A stretch of 64,000 nt of DNA, taken from the NCBI RefSeq assembly GCF_003122085.1, contig NZ_QEXV01000002.1, positions 62,001-126,000 of the forward strand. The letters run 5' to 3'. Shown one piece after another: positions 37,069-46,722 of the stretch. The notes beneath the pieces were generated by a model. The model was not told the DNA's origin. It worked only from the letters and a program-made list of their open reading frames with translations, and did no database searches. Each line of letters starts with the position of its first letter. Position 1 is the stretch's first letter. The stretch is from Marinicauda salina (GTDB lineage: Bacteria > Pseudomonadota > Alphaproteobacteria > Caulobacterales > Maricaulaceae). The translations under genes were made by a program, and so were the position numbers.

Positions 37069-37811
37069 AGGCGCGCGCGGAGCGACTCGCGGCGCGGATC
37101 GAAACTCGGGACGGCTCATCCATGGCGGACACGCTGGATCTCTTCCAGGACGAGATCGGATACCGGTTCGGCGGCGCCGGCCTGCTCGAACTCGCGCTGA
37201 CGCACGCCAGCCACGGCGACGGGCGGGCGCGCAGCCAGTCCAACGAGCGGCTGGAGTTTCTCGGCGACCGCGTGCTCGGCCTGCTCGCCGCCGAGCGCCT
37301 CTACGAAGCGTTCGGCGAGATGGACGAGGGCGGGCTCGCCCATCGCCTGAACGCGATCGTCAACAAGGACGCCTGCGCGCGGGCCGCCGAGCGCTGCAAT
37401 CTCGGCGCTGCGCTGCGCCTGTCGCCGGCCGAGGAGCGGCTGGGCGGCCGCGAAAAGCCGTCCATCCTCGCCGACGCCTGCGAGGCGGTCATCGGCGCGC
37501 TCTATCTCGACGGGGGCCTGGAGGCGGCGCGGGACTTCTTCGAGCGCTACTGGGGCGAGGACCTCGACGGGCTCCTCCGCCGGCCGAAGGATCCCAAGTC
37601 GCGCCTGCAGGAATGGGCCGCGCAGCGCGGGCTTGGGACGCCGGCCTACGAGACCGTCGGGCGCAAGGGGCCGGACCACCGCCCGGTCTTCACCGTCTCG
37701 GTGAGCCTGCCAGGCGCCGGCGAGGCGACGGGCGAGGGGGCCTCCAAGCAGGACGCCCAGCGCGCCGCCGCCGCGGCCCTGCTGGAGAAGGAACACGTCG
37801 ATGAACGCTGA
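37065..37811 (+). CDS. rnc: Ribonuclease III
   Basis: 248-residue double-strand-specific endoribonuclease. The catalytic domain signature [18 protein letters not shown] (near 61-78) carries the Mg-binding Glu/Asp, and the second acidic cluster is [18 protein letters not shown]. The C-terminal dsRNA-binding domain is at about 168-244 ([37 protein letters not shown]). The first ~19 residues are extra; MADTLDLF at 37122 is an alternative start, but ATG 37065 gives the ATGA overlap with acpS. It processes rRNA precursors, like its neighbour era acts on 16S rRNA. Confidence 0.96.
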   Translation: MKARAERLAARIETRDGSSMADTLDLFQDEIGYRFGGAGLLELALTHASHGDGRARSQSNERLEFLGDRVLGLLAAERLYEAFGEMDEGGLAHRLNAIVNKDACARAAERCNLGAALRLSPAEERLGGREKPSILADACEAVIGALYLDGGLEAARDFFERYWGEDLDGLLRRPKDPKSRLQEWAAQRGLGTPAYETVGRKGPDHRPVFTVSVSLPGAGEATGEGASKQDAQRAAAAALLEKEHVDER

Positions 37812-38748
37812 GGCGAAAACACGGGCCGGCTTCGCCGCGATCATCGGCGCGCCGAACGCCGGCAAGTCGACGCTGGTCAACCGGCTCGTGGGCCGCAAGG
37901 TCTCGATCGTCACCCACAAGGTCCAGACCACGCGCTTTCCCGTGCGCGGGGTGATGATGCGCGACAAGGCGCAGGTCGTGCTCGTCGACACGCCGGGCGT
38001 GTTCGCGCCGCGCCGCCGGCTCGACCGCGCCATGGTGGCCGCGGCGTGGGCCGGGGCCGAGGACGCCGACGCGATCGTCCATGTCGTCGACGCCGCCGCC
38101 GAGGCGCGCTGCGCCCGCGATCAGGCGAAGGGTCAGGACGTCCGCGCCCACGAAGACGTCGCGCGCGTCGTCGAAGGGCTGAAGCAGGCCGGGCGGAAAG
38201 CCATCCTGGCGCTCAACAAGATCGACGAGATTCGCCGCGAGGAGCTGCTGGCGATCGCGCAAACCCTCCACGAATCGGGCGCCTACGATGAGGTTTTGAT
38301 GATCTCGGCGGAAAAGGGCGACGGCGTCGACGACCTCGCCAAGGCGCTCGCCGCGGCGATGCCCGAAAGCCCGTATCTCTATCCGGAAGACCAGATCGCC
38401 GACCTGCCCGAGCGTCTGCTCGCCGCCGAGGTCACGCGCGAGAAGCTCTATCTGCGCGTCCACGAGGAGCTTCCGTATTCGCTCACCGTCGAGACCGAAA
38501 GCTGGCAGGAGCGCAAGGACGGCTCTGTGCGCATCGAGCAGACCGTCTATGTCGAGCGCGAGGGCCACAAGCCAATCGTGCTCGGCAAGAACGGGCGCAC
38601 GATCAAGGATGTGGGCTCGGCGGCGCGCAAGGAGCTCGAGGCCGATCTCGGCCGCAAGGTCCATCTCTTCCTGCACGTGAAGGTCCGTCCGGGCTGGGGC
38701 GAGGAGCGGGCGCGCTACGCCGCGATGGGCCTGGACTTCGACGTGTGA
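37801..38748 (+). CDS. era: GTPase Era
   Basis: 315 residues. G-domain motifs are GAPNAGKST (P-loop, ~17-25), TRFPVRG, DTPGVF, NKID and ISAEKGDG. A C-terminal KH domain binds the 3' end of 16S rRNA (EGHKPIVLGKNGRTIKDVGSAARKELE). Era usually has the switch-I sequence QTTR; here it is QTTRFP. The start lies 11 bases inside rnc, indicating coupled translation. recO follows after a palindromic repeat, 197 bases on. Confidence 0.97.
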   Translation: MNAEAKTRAGFAAIIGAPNAGKSTLVNRLVGRKVSIVTHKVQTTRFPVRGVMMRDKAQVVLVDTPGVFAPRRRLDRAMVAAAWAGAEDADAIVHVVDAAAEARCARDQAKGQDVRAHEDVARVVEGLKQAGRKAILALNKIDEIRREELLAIAQTLHESGAYDEVLMISAEKGDGVDDLAKALAAAMPESPYLYPEDQIADLPERLLAAEVTREKLYLRVHEELPYSLTVETESWQERKDGSVRIEQTVYVEREGHKPIVLGKNGRTIKDVGSAARKELEADLGRKVHLFLHVKVRPGWGEERARYAAMGLDFDV

Positions 38749-38790
38749 GGGTCACTAGCGGCGCGCCGCGAGCTTTCGAACACGCCGCGG

Positions 38791-38880
38791 CGTCATTCCC
38801 GCGAAAGCGGGAACCCAGAGAGGCCGCGTCGCGACCGACGCTTCCTGGGTCCCCGACGGCCTTCGGCCTCGGGGATGACG
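38791..38880. repeat. Inverted repeat of the CGTCATTCCCGCGAAAGCGGGAA type
   Basis: The left arm (38791-38818) starts CGTCATTCCCGCGAAAGCGG and ends CCCAG. The right arm (38844-38880) starts CTGGGTCCCCG, holds a small stem GCCTTCGGC, and ends CGGGGATGACG. The outer CGTCAT..ATGACG ends are exact inverted copies. This element type is widespread in proteobacterial intergenic regions. It splits the usually contiguous era-recO pair. Confidence 0.8.
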
Positions 38881-38945
38881 ATGAAGAAATATGGCGCCGC
38901 GCCCCGTCATGGCCAGCGGGCCGGCGAGGCGATACGAACATCCCC

Positions 38946-39674
38946 ATGGAATGGACCGAACGCGGCCGGATCGTCGCCGTCCGCCCTCACGGCGAGACCA
39001 GCGCGATCGTCGAGATCCTCACCGCCTCGCACGGCCGCCACGCCGGGCTGGTCCGGGGCGGGCGCTCGCGCTCCATGCGGCCCGTCCTGCAGCCGGGCAA
39101 TGCGGTCATTGCGACGTGGCGGGCGCGCCTGGAGGACCATCTCGGCAATTTCCAGATCGAGCCCGACCAGCTCGACGCCGGCGCGCTGATGGAGGACCCG
39201 CTCGCGCTGTCGGGCCTCAACGCGGCCTGCGCCATGGCGACGGCCTGCCTGCCCGAACGCGAGGCCCATCCCCGGGTCGCCGACGCCTTCGAGGTGCTCG
39301 TGGGCGCGCTCGGCGCGGACGAGGTCTGGCCGGCGATCTACGTGCAGTGGGAGGCCGGCGTGCTCGCCGACCTGGGATACGGGCTGGACCTGAGGAAATG
39401 CGCCGCCACCGGCGAGACCGATAACCTCGTCTATGTCAGCCCGCGCACCGGCCGGGCCGTCAGCGCCGAGGCCGGCGAGCCCTACCAGCAGAAGATGCTC
39501 GCCCTGCCGGGCTTCATGACCGGGGCGGGGGATCTCCGGCCGGGCGACGTCGCGGCGGGGCTGAGGCTCACCGCCCATTTCATCGAGCGCCGCGTGCTCT
39601 GGCCCGCCGATCGCGTCCTGCCGGACTCCCGCGCCCGCATGATCGAGCGGCTGGAGACGGCGGGGCGGTTGTAG
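38946..39674 (+). CDS. recO: DNA repair protein RecO
   Basis: 242 residues. N-terminal OB fold (EWTERGRIVAVRPHGETSAIVEILTASHGRHAGLVRGG) and a helical C-terminal domain. The zinc-binding region typical of other bacteria is reduced to a single Cys (LRKCAATGETDNLVYVSPRTGRAV), a pattern usual in alphaproteobacteria. RecO works with RecR to load RecA on SSB-coated single strands. ATG 38946 begins MEWTERG, the conserved alphaproteobacterial start; the upstream part of the open frame is repeat DNA. Confidence 0.95.
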   Translation: MEWTERGRIVAVRPHGETSAIVEILTASHGRHAGLVRGGRSRSMRPVLQPGNAVIATWRARLEDHLGNFQIEPDQLDAGALMEDPLALSGLNAACAMATACLPEREAHPRVADAFEVLVGALGADEVWPAIYVQWEAGVLADLGYGLDLRKCAATGETDNLVYVSPRTGRAVSAEAGEPYQQKMLALPGFMTGAGDLRPGDVAAGLRLTAHFIERRVLWPADRVLPDSRARMIERLETAGRL

Positions 39675-39679
39675 GGAGT

Positions 39680-39799
39680 GTCATCCCGGAAGCCTGCAGG
39701 GCTATCCGGGACCTACCGGAATCGCGAACCGACGTCGGGAGGCGCTGTCGGTAGGTCCCGGGTCTCCCCTCGATCAAGTCGAGGGTCGCCCGGGATGAC
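39680..39799. repeat. Nested inverted repeat between recO and parC
   Basis: The outer arms GTCATCCCGG (39680-39689) and CCGGGATGAC (39790-39799) are exact inverted copies. A second nested pair, CCGGGACCTACCG (39707-39719) and CGGTAGGTCCCGG (39749-39761), is also exact, and an inner stem CCCTCGATCAAGTCGAGGG follows. No gene is seen from 39675 to 39889; parC must be expressed from the last ~90 bases or by read-through. Confidence 0.82.
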
Positions 39800-39889
39800 A
39801 CCGCGTCGGAAGCAACGAGTGCGTCGCATCCAAGCGTTCCAACCTCAGCCTTCCTATACTCTCCCCAAAGCGAATCGCGGAGCAGCCCC

Positions 39890-42133
39890 ATGGGCGAACA
39901 TGTCTCGCCGGACGACGCCGGCCGCATCTTCGACGAGCCGTTCGACGAGGCGCTGTCCTCGCGCTACCTGGCCTATGCGCTGTCGACGATCACGCAGCGC
40001 GCGCTGCCGGACGCGCGCGACGGGCTGAAGCCGGTCCATCGCCGGCTGATGCACGCCATGCGGCTCCTGAAGCTCGATCCCGACACGGCGTTCAAGAAGA
40101 GCGCCCGCGTCGTCGGCGACGTCATCGGCCGCTTCCACCCCCATGGCGACCAGGCCGTCTACGAGGCGCTGGTCCGGCTCGCCCAGGACTTCGCCGCGCG
40201 CTATCCGCTCGTCGAGGGGCAGGGCAATTTCGGCAATATCGACGGCGATACCGCCGCGGCGATGCGCTACACCGAGGCGCGCCTGACGGAAGCCGCGCAG
40301 CTCATGCTGCGGGACATCACCGAGGGCACGGTCGATTTCCGCGAAACCTATGACGGCGAGGACGACGAGCCGGTCGTGCTGCCCGCGGCGTTTCCCAACC
40401 TGCTGGCCAACGGCGCGTCGGGCATCGCGGTGGGCATGGCCACCAACATCCCGCCCCACAACGCCGCCGAGCTGTGCGACGCGGCCCGCCATCTGATCAA
40501 GACGCCGAACGCGCGCACCGAGACCCTGATGAACTACGTCCAGGGCCCGGACTTCCCCACCGGCGGGGTGTGCGTGGAATCGCGCGAATCCATGCTCGAA
40601 GCCTACGAGACCGGCCGCGGCGGCTTCCGCCTGCGCGCGAAGTGGGAGACCGAGGATCTCGGCCGCGGCCAGTGGCGCATCGTGATCACCGAGATTCCCT
40701 ATCTCGTCCAGAAGGCCAAGCTGGTCGAGCGCATCGCCGTGCTCATGGAGAGCAAGAAACTGCCGCTGCTCGGCGACGTCATGGACGAGAGCGCCGAGGA
40801 CGTCCGCCTCGTGCTCGAGCCGAAGAGCCGGACGGTCGATCCCGCGCTGCTGATGGAGTCGCTCTACCGCACGACCGACCTGGAGGTGCGCTTCGCGCTG
40901 AACCTCAACGTGCTCGATCCCAAGGGCGCGCCGCGCGTGATGGGCCTCAAGGAGGCGCTGCAGATCTGGCTCGACCATCGCCGCGAGGTGGTGGTGCGCC
41001 GATCGACGCGGCGGCTGGAGCAGGTCGAGGACCGGCTCGAGGTTCTGGCGGGCTATCTCGTCGCCTTCCTCAATCTCGACGAGGTGATCCGCATCATCCG
41101 CGAGACCGACGAGCCCAGGCCCGAGCTGATGAAGGCGTTCAAGCTCTCCGAGCGCCAGGCCGAGGCCATCCTCAACATGCGCCTTCGCAGCCTGCGCAAG
41201 CTCGAGGAGATCGAGATCCGCGCCGAGGAGGGCCGGCTGCAGGAGGAGCGCGACGAATTCAAGGCGCTGCTCGCCAGCGAAGACCTGCAGTGGAAGACGG
41301 TCGACGGCGAGATCGCCGAGGTGAAGAAGCGCTTCGGTCCCGACACCGAGATCGGCCGCCGGCGCACCCGGTTCGCCGACGCGCCCGCCGAGGACATCGC
41401 CGAGGCCGTCGAGGAGGCGCTCACGCCGAAGGAGCCGATCACGGTCGTGCTTTCGGAGAAGGGCTGGATCCGCGCGCTCAAGGGCCATGTCGACGATCTC
41501 TCGACGCTCAAGCACAAGGAGGGCGACGACACGGCGTTCTCCGTGAAGGCCGAGACCACCGACAAGCTGATCCTGTTCACCAGCGACGGGCGCTTCTTCA
41601 CGCTGGATGCGGCGAAACTGCCCGGCGGGCGGGGCTTCGGCGAGCCGGTGCGATTGATGATCGATCTCGACGAGGACGCCGCCCCGGTCGCGCTCTATCG
41701 CCACGACCCGGAGCGCAAGCTCCTGATCGCCTCGACGTCGGGCCACGGCTTCGTCGTGAGCGAGGCCGAGGTGCTGTCGGCCAAGCGCGGCGGCCGCCAG
41801 GTGCTCAACGTCATGGAAGGCGAGGAGGCGATGGCCGCCATCCCCGCCGCCGGCGACCGGGTGGCGATCATCGGCGAGAACAAGAAGCTCCTGATCTTCC
41901 GGCTCGACGAGATCCCCGAGATGCAGCGCGGCAAGGGGGTGAAGCTCTTCGGCGGCAAGAAGGGCAAGATCGCCGATCTCACCGTGTTCGCCGCCTCCGA
42001 CGGCCTGGCGCGCATCGACAGCGCCGGCCGGCGCCACGAGATCGAGAACTGGAAGCTGTTCGAGGCCAAGCGCGCCCAGGCCGGGCGCCTCGCGCCGAAA
42101 GGCTTCTCGGCGAAGAGTTTCGGGGCGCGCTGA
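39890..42133 (+). CDS. parC: DNA topoisomerase IV subunit A
   Basis: 747-residue type IIA topoisomerase subunit that decatenates daughter chromosomes. The breakage-reunion domain has [33 protein letters not shown] (quinolone-resistance region) and the active-site tyrosine in [11 protein letters not shown] (near 126). Greek-key blades of the C-terminal domain include GRRGGRQ-like [15 protein letters not shown]. The length and the degenerate GyrA-box fit ParC rather than GyrA (~900 residues). parE is not in the window. Confidence 0.95.
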   Translation: MGEHVSPDDAGRIFDEPFDEALSSRYLAYALSTITQRALPDARDGLKPVHRRLMHAMRLLKLDPDTAFKKSARVVGDVIGRFHPHGDQAVYEALVRLAQDFAARYPLVEGQGNFGNIDGDTAAAMRYTEARLTEAAQLMLRDITEGTVDFRETYDGEDDEPVVLPAAFPNLLANGASGIAVGMATNIPPHNAAELCDAARHLIKTPNARTETLMNYVQGPDFPTGGVCVESRESMLEAYETGRGGFRLRAKWETEDLGRGQWRIVITEIPYLVQKAKLVERIAVLMESKKLPLLGDVMDESAEDVRLVLEPKSRTVDPALLMESLYRTTDLEVRFALNLNVLDPKGAPRVMGLKEALQIWLDHRREVVVRRSTRRLEQVEDRLEVLAGYLVAFLNLDEVIRIIRETDEPRPELMKAFKLSERQAEAILNMRLRSLRKLEEIEIRAEEGRLQEERDEFKALLASEDLQWKTVDGEIAEVKKRFGPDTEIGRRRTRFADAPAEDIAEAVEEALTPKEPITVVLSEKGWIRALKGHVDDLSTLKHKEGDDTAFSVKAETTDKLILFTSDGRFFTLDAAKLPGGRGFGEPVRLMIDLDEDAAPVALYRHDPERKLLIASTSGHGFVVSEAEVLSAKRGGRQVLNVMEGEEAMAAIPAAGDRVAIIGENKKLLIFRLDEIPEMQRGKGVKLFGGKKGKIADLTVFAASDGLARIDSAGRRHEIENWKLFEAKRAQAGRLAPKGFSAKSFGAR

Positions 42134-42221
42134 GCCCGGGATTTCTTGGCGCGGCGCGGCGAACCGGGTTAGTTAGACGCAAGCGGCGCAACCCTGCGCC
42201 CCGGCGAAGGACGGACCGGTC

Positions 42222-42782
42222 ATGGAATTTCTCGTCATCCTGATCATTCTCGGCGTCATCGGCTTGGCGGTCGTGCTCGTTTACAACCGGCTGGTGGCGC
42301 TCCGGCAGACCACGCACCAGGCCTGGGGCGATATCGATGTCCAGCTCAAGCAGCGCCACGATCTCGTGCCCAATCTCGTGGAGACGGTGAAGGGCTACGC
42401 CACCCACGAGAAGGAAACGCTGGAGAACGTCACCAAGGCGCGCCAGCAGGCGATCGACGCCGACTCGCTGAAAGGCCTCGCCGAGGCGGAGAACATGCTC
42501 ACCGGCGCGCTGCGCCAGCTCTTCGCCGTCGCCGAGAGCTATCCCGATCTCAAGGCGAACCAGAACTTCCTGTCGCTTCAGACCGAACTCGCCGATCTTG
42601 AGAACAAGATCGCCGCGGCCCGGCGCTTCTTCAACAACGCCGTGGCCGAGTACAACACCGCCATCGAGCAGTTCCCCGCGGTGATCCTCGCCAACCCGTT
42701 CGGCTTCGAGAAGCGGGAGTTCTTCGAGGTCGCCGCCAGCGAGCGCGCCCGCGTCGAGACCGCGCCCGAGGTGAAGTTCTGA
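42222..42782 (+). CDS. LemA-family protein
   Basis: 186 residues: one N-terminal membrane helix (FLVILIILGVIGLAVVLVYNRLV), then a four-helix bundle with the family motif QAWGDIDVQLKQRHDLVPNLVETVKGYATHEKETLENVTKAR and the ending EYNTAIEQFPAVILANPFGF. The function is unknown; the domain faces the periplasm or outside. It is routinely paired with an M48 peptidase, as here (next gene on the same strand), and the pair may act in membrane-protein quality control. Confidence 0.93.
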   Translation: MEFLVILIILGVIGLAVVLVYNRLVALRQTTHQAWGDIDVQLKQRHDLVPNLVETVKGYATHEKETLENVTKARQQAIDADSLKGLAEAENMLTGALRQLFAVAESYPDLKANQNFLSLQTELADLENKIAAARRFFNNAVAEYNTAIEQFPAVILANPFGFEKREFFEVAASERARVETAPEVKF

Positions 42783-42987
42783 TGTTCGCAGCCGCCGCCG
42801 CGCCCTCCCTCCCCCTCGCGAGGGACGGCCGGGGCGGGGATGCTGCGCCTGAAACCCCGGCCGACCGCAGGGAGCGCCGGGGCCTCCCGGCGACCGCTTG
42901 CGAAGAGGTCCCGGATCGCGCCTTCGGCGCGTCCGGGAATTCAGCCCGCCCTCTCTGAAGGGCGAGCGCCGGATGGAGCTTTGATCC
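42783..42987. repeat. Composite intergenic repeat, copy 2 (modules A, B, C)
   Basis: Between the LemA and M48 genes. Module A-like arm CCCTCCCTCCCCCTCGCGAGGG (about 42793-42814) is followed by GGGGCGGGGATG. Module B (42845-42886) begins TGCGCCTGAAACCCCGGCCG and ends GCCGGGGCCTC. Module C (42905-42943) runs AGAGGTCCCGGATCGCGCC to GGCGCGTCCGGGAATTCA. Same order and orientation as copy 1 at 18229-18384. Confidence 0.85.
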
Positions 42988-44022
42988 ATGACCCCGGCGA
43001 CCGGCCTGCGCAGCTATATCTGGAACAACGACCTGAAGTCGGCCGTGTTGCTGGCCGGGTTTCCGCTGCTGCTCCTGATGCTCGCCTATGCGGGCACGCT
43101 GGTTTTCGTCGCCGCCTGGGGGTTCGACGAGACGCAGGTCTTCGCCGGCGGCGAGGCGCAGACGCTCGGCGCGCAGGCGCGCGAGGCGCTCAGGGTCCTG
43201 CCCGGCGTCATCCCCTGGGTGGCGATCGCGGTCGCGGTCTGGTTCACGATCGCCTGGTTCGCCCATCAGCGCATCATCGACCTGGCCACCGGCGCGCGGC
43301 CGGTCTCTCGGGCCGACGAGCCTGAACTCTACAACCTGCTGGAAAATCTCTGCATCTCGCGCGGGCTGACGATGCCGCGCCTGCGCGTGATCGAGACTGA
43401 TGCGCTGAACGCCTACGCCTCGGGGCTCCATGAGGGCCAGTATTCCGTCACCGTCACGCGCGGGCTGATGGACGAACTCGACACCGACGAGCTGGAGGCC
43501 GTGCTCGCCCACGAGCTCAGCCATATCCGCCATCACGACGTGCGGCTCCTGGTGATCGGGATCATCTTCGTGGGCATCATCTCCTTCGTCGGCGAGCTTA
43601 TCGCGCGGGGCCTGTTCCGCGGCGTGCTTTTCCGCGCGGGCGGCGCGCGCCGCGGCCGCGGCGGCAACATGATCGCCGTCATCGCGATCGCCGCGATCAT
43701 CGTCGCCGTGGCGTGGGTGCTCGCCGTCGCCATCCGCTTCGCGGTCTCGCGCAAGCGCGAGTTCATGGCCGACGCGGGTTCGGTCGAACTCACCAAGAAT
43801 CCGGATGCGATGATCTCAGCGCTGAGGAAGGTCGCCGCCGGTCCGCGAGTAGAGAAGGCGACGCCGGAGCTCAGGCAGATGTTCCTGCACGACCGGCCCG
43901 CCGAGGCGGGCTTCACCGGCATGTTCGCCACCCATCCCCCGATCGAGAAGCGCATCGCCGCGCTGATCGAGTATGGCGGCGGCCGCGGCGAGCCGCCGGC
44001 CGGCGCGGTCCCCGCCGTCTAG
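42988..44022 (+). CDS. M48-family membrane zinc metallopeptidase (HtpX-like)
   Basis: 344 residues. Two N-terminal membrane helices (VLLAGFPLLLLMLAYAGTLVF and VAIAVAVWFTIAWFAH) precede the catalytic zinc motif HELSHIRHHD (HExxH, near 172-176) and two further helices, then the third ligand Glu in KREFMADAGSV. Active-site features are complete, so it should be a functional protease at the inner membrane. It partners the LemA gene 205 bases upstream. Its 3' end overlaps the convergent AI-2E permease gene by four bases. Confidence 0.92.
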   Translation: MTPATGLRSYIWNNDLKSAVLLAGFPLLLLMLAYAGTLVFVAAWGFDETQVFAGGEAQTLGAQAREALRVLPGVIPWVAIAVAVWFTIAWFAHQRIIDLATGARPVSRADEPELYNLLENLCISRGLTMPRLRVIETDALNAYASGLHEGQYSVTVTRGLMDELDTDELEAVLAHELSHIRHHDVRLLVIGIIFVGIISFVGELIARGLFRGVLFRAGGARRGRGGNMIAVIAIAAIIVAVAWVLAVAIRFAVSRKREFMADAGSVELTKNPDAMISALRKVAAGPRVEKATPELRQMFLHDRPAEAGFTGMFATHPPIEKRIAALIEYGGGRGEPPAGAVPAV

Positions 44023-45146
44023 GAGTCGCCGTCCTCGTCCGCGCGTTTCCCGGGCTCCGCCAAGAGCGGGGCGTAGGACTGGGCGTAGATGTACCAGACC
44101 GAGGTGAACAGCGCGGCGATCACCGGGCCGATGACGATGCCGATCGCGCCGAACAGCATCAGCCCGCCCAGCGTCGAGAGCAGGACCATCAGGTCGGACA
44201 TCTTGGCGTCCTTGCCGACGAGGACGGGGCGCAGGATGTTGTCGAGCACGCCGACGACCGCCGCGCCCCAGACCAGTACGGCGACGCCGGCGACGGTCTG
44301 GCCCTCGGCGATCAGCCAGATCCCGGCCGGCGCCCAGACCAGCGGCGGTCCGACGCCGGGGATGATGGCGAGCAGGCCCGCCAGCGTGCCCCAGAAGGCC
44401 GAACCCGGCACGCCGGCGATCGCCAGCGCAGCGCCGGTAAGCACGCCCTGGATAAGCGCGATCACGAACGTGCCCTTCACCGTGGCGCGGATGGTCGACA
44501 GCGTGCGCTCGGCCAGCATCTCGCGGTCGTCCGCGGTCATGGGCAGCAGGTTGATCGCGCGCCGACTCATCTGCTCGCCGCGGGTGAGGAAGAGAAACAG
44601 CGCGAACAGCACGACAACGGTGTTGAGCACGAAGCCGAGCGTGCCGCCGGTCGCGCGCCTGAGCCCGCTCACCAGCAGCCCGCCGAGATTGGAGGCGAAC
44701 TGGCCGATCTGGGAGGTCAGCTCGGCCTGGTAGGGCGCGAGCGCCTCGCGGAAGGGCAGCCAGTCGGGCAGGCCCTCGAGGCCTTCGGCGCGGACGGCGG
44801 CGACCTGGTCCTGTATCCACGGGATGAGGATCTGGCTCACCTCGACGGCCTGGTCGACCACGAGCGCGAACACCGCCAGCAGCGGCAGACCCGCGATCAG
44901 CACCGCGATCAGCAGCACGACCGCGGCGGCGGCCTTGCGTCCGCCGCGGAACAGGCGCGCCAGCCGGTCCTGCAGCGGCATCAGGAAGATGGTGAGAACC
45001 GCGGCGAGGAAGAGCGCGCCGAGAAAGCTGCGGATCATCCACAGGAAGACCGCCGAGACGACGAGCGCGAGGATGAGGATGAAGCTGCGCTGCAGCGCCT
45101 GGCGCTGGGCGTGGTTGGCGTCGTGCGGGTTCGGTCCGTCAGTCAT
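44019..45146 (-). CDS. AI-2E/PerM-family permease
   Basis: 375 residues with the hydrophobic pattern of the AI-2E exporter superfamily: paired N-terminal helices (FILILALVVSAVFLWMIRSFLGALFLAAVLTIFL), a central soluble segment with QAVEVSQI, and C-terminal glycine-rich helices (PLVWAPAGIWLIAEG). Members move diverse solutes (autoinducer, Na+/H+, auxin); the substrate cannot be called. Its start overlaps the end of dctM by eight bases, so it is the last gene of the TRAP operon, an unusual companion. Confidence 0.87.
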   Translation of the reverse strand: MTDGPNPHDANHAQRQALQRSFILILALVVSAVFLWMIRSFLGALFLAAVLTIFLMPLQDRLARLFRGGRKAAAAVVLLIAVLIAGLPLLAVFALVVDQAVEVSQILIPWIQDQVAAVRAEGLEGLPDWLPFREALAPYQAELTSQIGQFASNLGGLLVSGLRRATGGTLGFVLNTVVVLFALFLFLTRGEQMSRRAINLLPMTADDREMLAERTLSTIRATVKGTFVIALIQGVLTGAALAIAGVPGSAFWGTLAGLLAIIPGVGPPLVWAPAGIWLIAEGQTVAGVAVLVWGAAVVGVLDNILRPVLVGKDAKMSDLMVLLSTLGGLMLFGAIGIVIGPVIAALFTSVWYIYAQSYAPLLAEPGKRADEDGDS

Positions 45147-46713
45147 AGAGCAGGCCGGGCAGGGCGGTCGCGAGCCAGGGCGCGGCGATCACCGCCGCGA
45201 TGGCGACGAGCTGTATGATGACGAAGGGCGCGGCGCCGCGATAGATGGCCGACGTCTTCACCTCCGGCGGCGCCACCCCGCGCAGGTAGAACAGCGCGAA
45301 GCCGAAGGGCGGCGTGAGGAAGCTCGTCTGCAGGTTCATCGCCATCAGCACGCCGAGCCAGACCGGGTCGACGCCCATCATGAACAGCACCGGCGCGACG
45401 ATCGGCACCACGACGAAGGTGATCTCGATGAAGTCGAGGAAGAAGCCGAGCAGGAACATCACGATCATGATCACCGCGAGCGCGCCGAACACGCCCCCGG
45501 GCACGGCGTTCAAGGCGTCGCGCACGCTCTCGTCGCCGCCGAGCTCGCGGAAGACCAGCGAGAACAGCGAGGCGCCGATCAGGATCACGAACACCATCGC
45601 CGAGATCTGCGCCGTCGAGGTCATGACGTCGTCGAGCACGCCGGAGCGCTTCAGCCGCACCAGCGCGGCGAGCGAACCGAGCCCGGCGAGGCCCGCCAGG
45701 CCGTAGGCGATGTTGAGCGCCGGCCCGGACGCGCCGGACCGGAGGTCGACGAAGAACGTCGAGGCGATCAATGCGATCAGCGCCAGCGCGCCGAGCGCCA
45801 CGAAATTACGGCCCAGCCGCGGATTGGTCTCGCCGCCGGCGTTGCGAAAACCCGCCAGCAGCGTCGCCCCGAGCGCGCCGACGCCGGCGGCCTCGGTCGG
45901 CGTGGCGAGGCCTGACAGGATCGAGCCCAAGACCGCGATGATCAGCGCGAGCGGCGGCAGCAGGGCGTTGAAGACCGTGCGCAGATCGACCTTCACCTCG
46001 CCGGGCGGGATCGCCGGCGAGCTCGTCGGCCGCGTGATGGCGACGAAGACCTGGTAGGCGATGTAGACGCCGACGAGCAGCAATCCGGGCACGAGCGCGC
46101 CGGCGAAGAGGTCGCCGACCGAAACGACGTCGGGCGAGAACACGCCCTGGGCGCGCTGCGCCTCGGCGTAGGCCGAGGAGAGCTGGTCGCCGAGCAGCAC
46201 GAGCACGATCGAGGGCGGGATGATCTGGCCGAGCGTGCCCGCCGCCGCGATCGAACCGGAGGCGAGGCCGGGGTCGTAGCCGCGCTTGAGCATGGTCGGC
46301 AGCGAGAGCAGGCCCATCGTCACCACCGTCGCGCCGACGATGCCCGTCGAGGCGGCCAGAAGCGCGCCGACCACGACCACCGAGATTCCGAGTCCGCCGC
46401 GCAGCGATCCGAACAGCGCGCCCATCGCGTCGAGCAGCTCCTCGGCTACCTTCGACTTTTCGAGCATGACGCCCATGAAGACGAAGAGCGGCACGGCCAC
46501 CAGGATGAATTTGTCCATCTCCATGATGTTGCCGTAGATGCGCTGCGGGAAGGCGCGCAGATGGATCGGGTCGAAAATCCCCATCGCCACGCCGAGGACG
46601 GCGAAGGCGATGGCGACGCCCGCCAGCGTGAAGGCGACGGGATAGCCGCGCAGCAGCGCGACGAACGCGCCGAGGAACATCAGGAAAGGCAGGATCTCGA
46701 GAAACAGCGCCAA
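45139..46713 (-). CDS. dctM: TRAP transporter large permease (DctM)
   Basis: 524 residues with ~13 predicted membrane helices (ALFLEILPFLMFLGAFVALLRGYPVAFTLAG at the start). It has the DctM hallmarks LVAVPLFVFMGVMLEKS, GIVGATVVTMGLLSLPTMLKRGYDPGLASGSIAAAGTLGQIIPPSIVLVLLGD and FTLTPPFGFALFYLRGV (as FLTPPFGFALFYLRGVAP). A long central insertion (~200-330) marks the larger DctM subtype that pairs with TakP-type receptors. It drives Na+-dependent uptake of a carboxylate. Confidence 0.94.
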   Translation of the reverse strand: MALFLEILPFLMFLGAFVALLRGYPVAFTLAGVAIAFAVLGVAMGIFDPIHLRAFPQRIYGNIMEMDKFILVAVPLFVFMGVMLEKSKVAEELLDAMGALFGSLRGGLGISVVVVGALLAASTGIVGATVVTMGLLSLPTMLKRGYDPGLASGSIAAAGTLGQIIPPSIVLVLLGDQLSSAYAEAQRAQGVFSPDVVSVGDLFAGALVPGLLLVGVYIAYQVFVAITRPTSSPAIPPGEVKVDLRTVFNALLPPLALIIAVLGSILSGLATPTEAAGVGALGATLLAGFRNAGGETNPRLGRNFVALGALALIALIASTFFVDLRSGASGPALNIAYGLAGLAGLGSLAALVRLKRSGVLDDVMTSTAQISAMVFVILIGASLFSLVFRELGGDESVRDALNAVPGGVFGALAVIMIVMFLLGFFLDFIEITFVVVPIVAPVLFMMGVDPVWLGVLMAMNLQTSFLTPPFGFALFYLRGVAPPEVKTSAIYRGAAPFVIIQLVAIAAVIAAPWLATALPGLLYD

Positions 46714-46722
46714 TCCCGCCCC

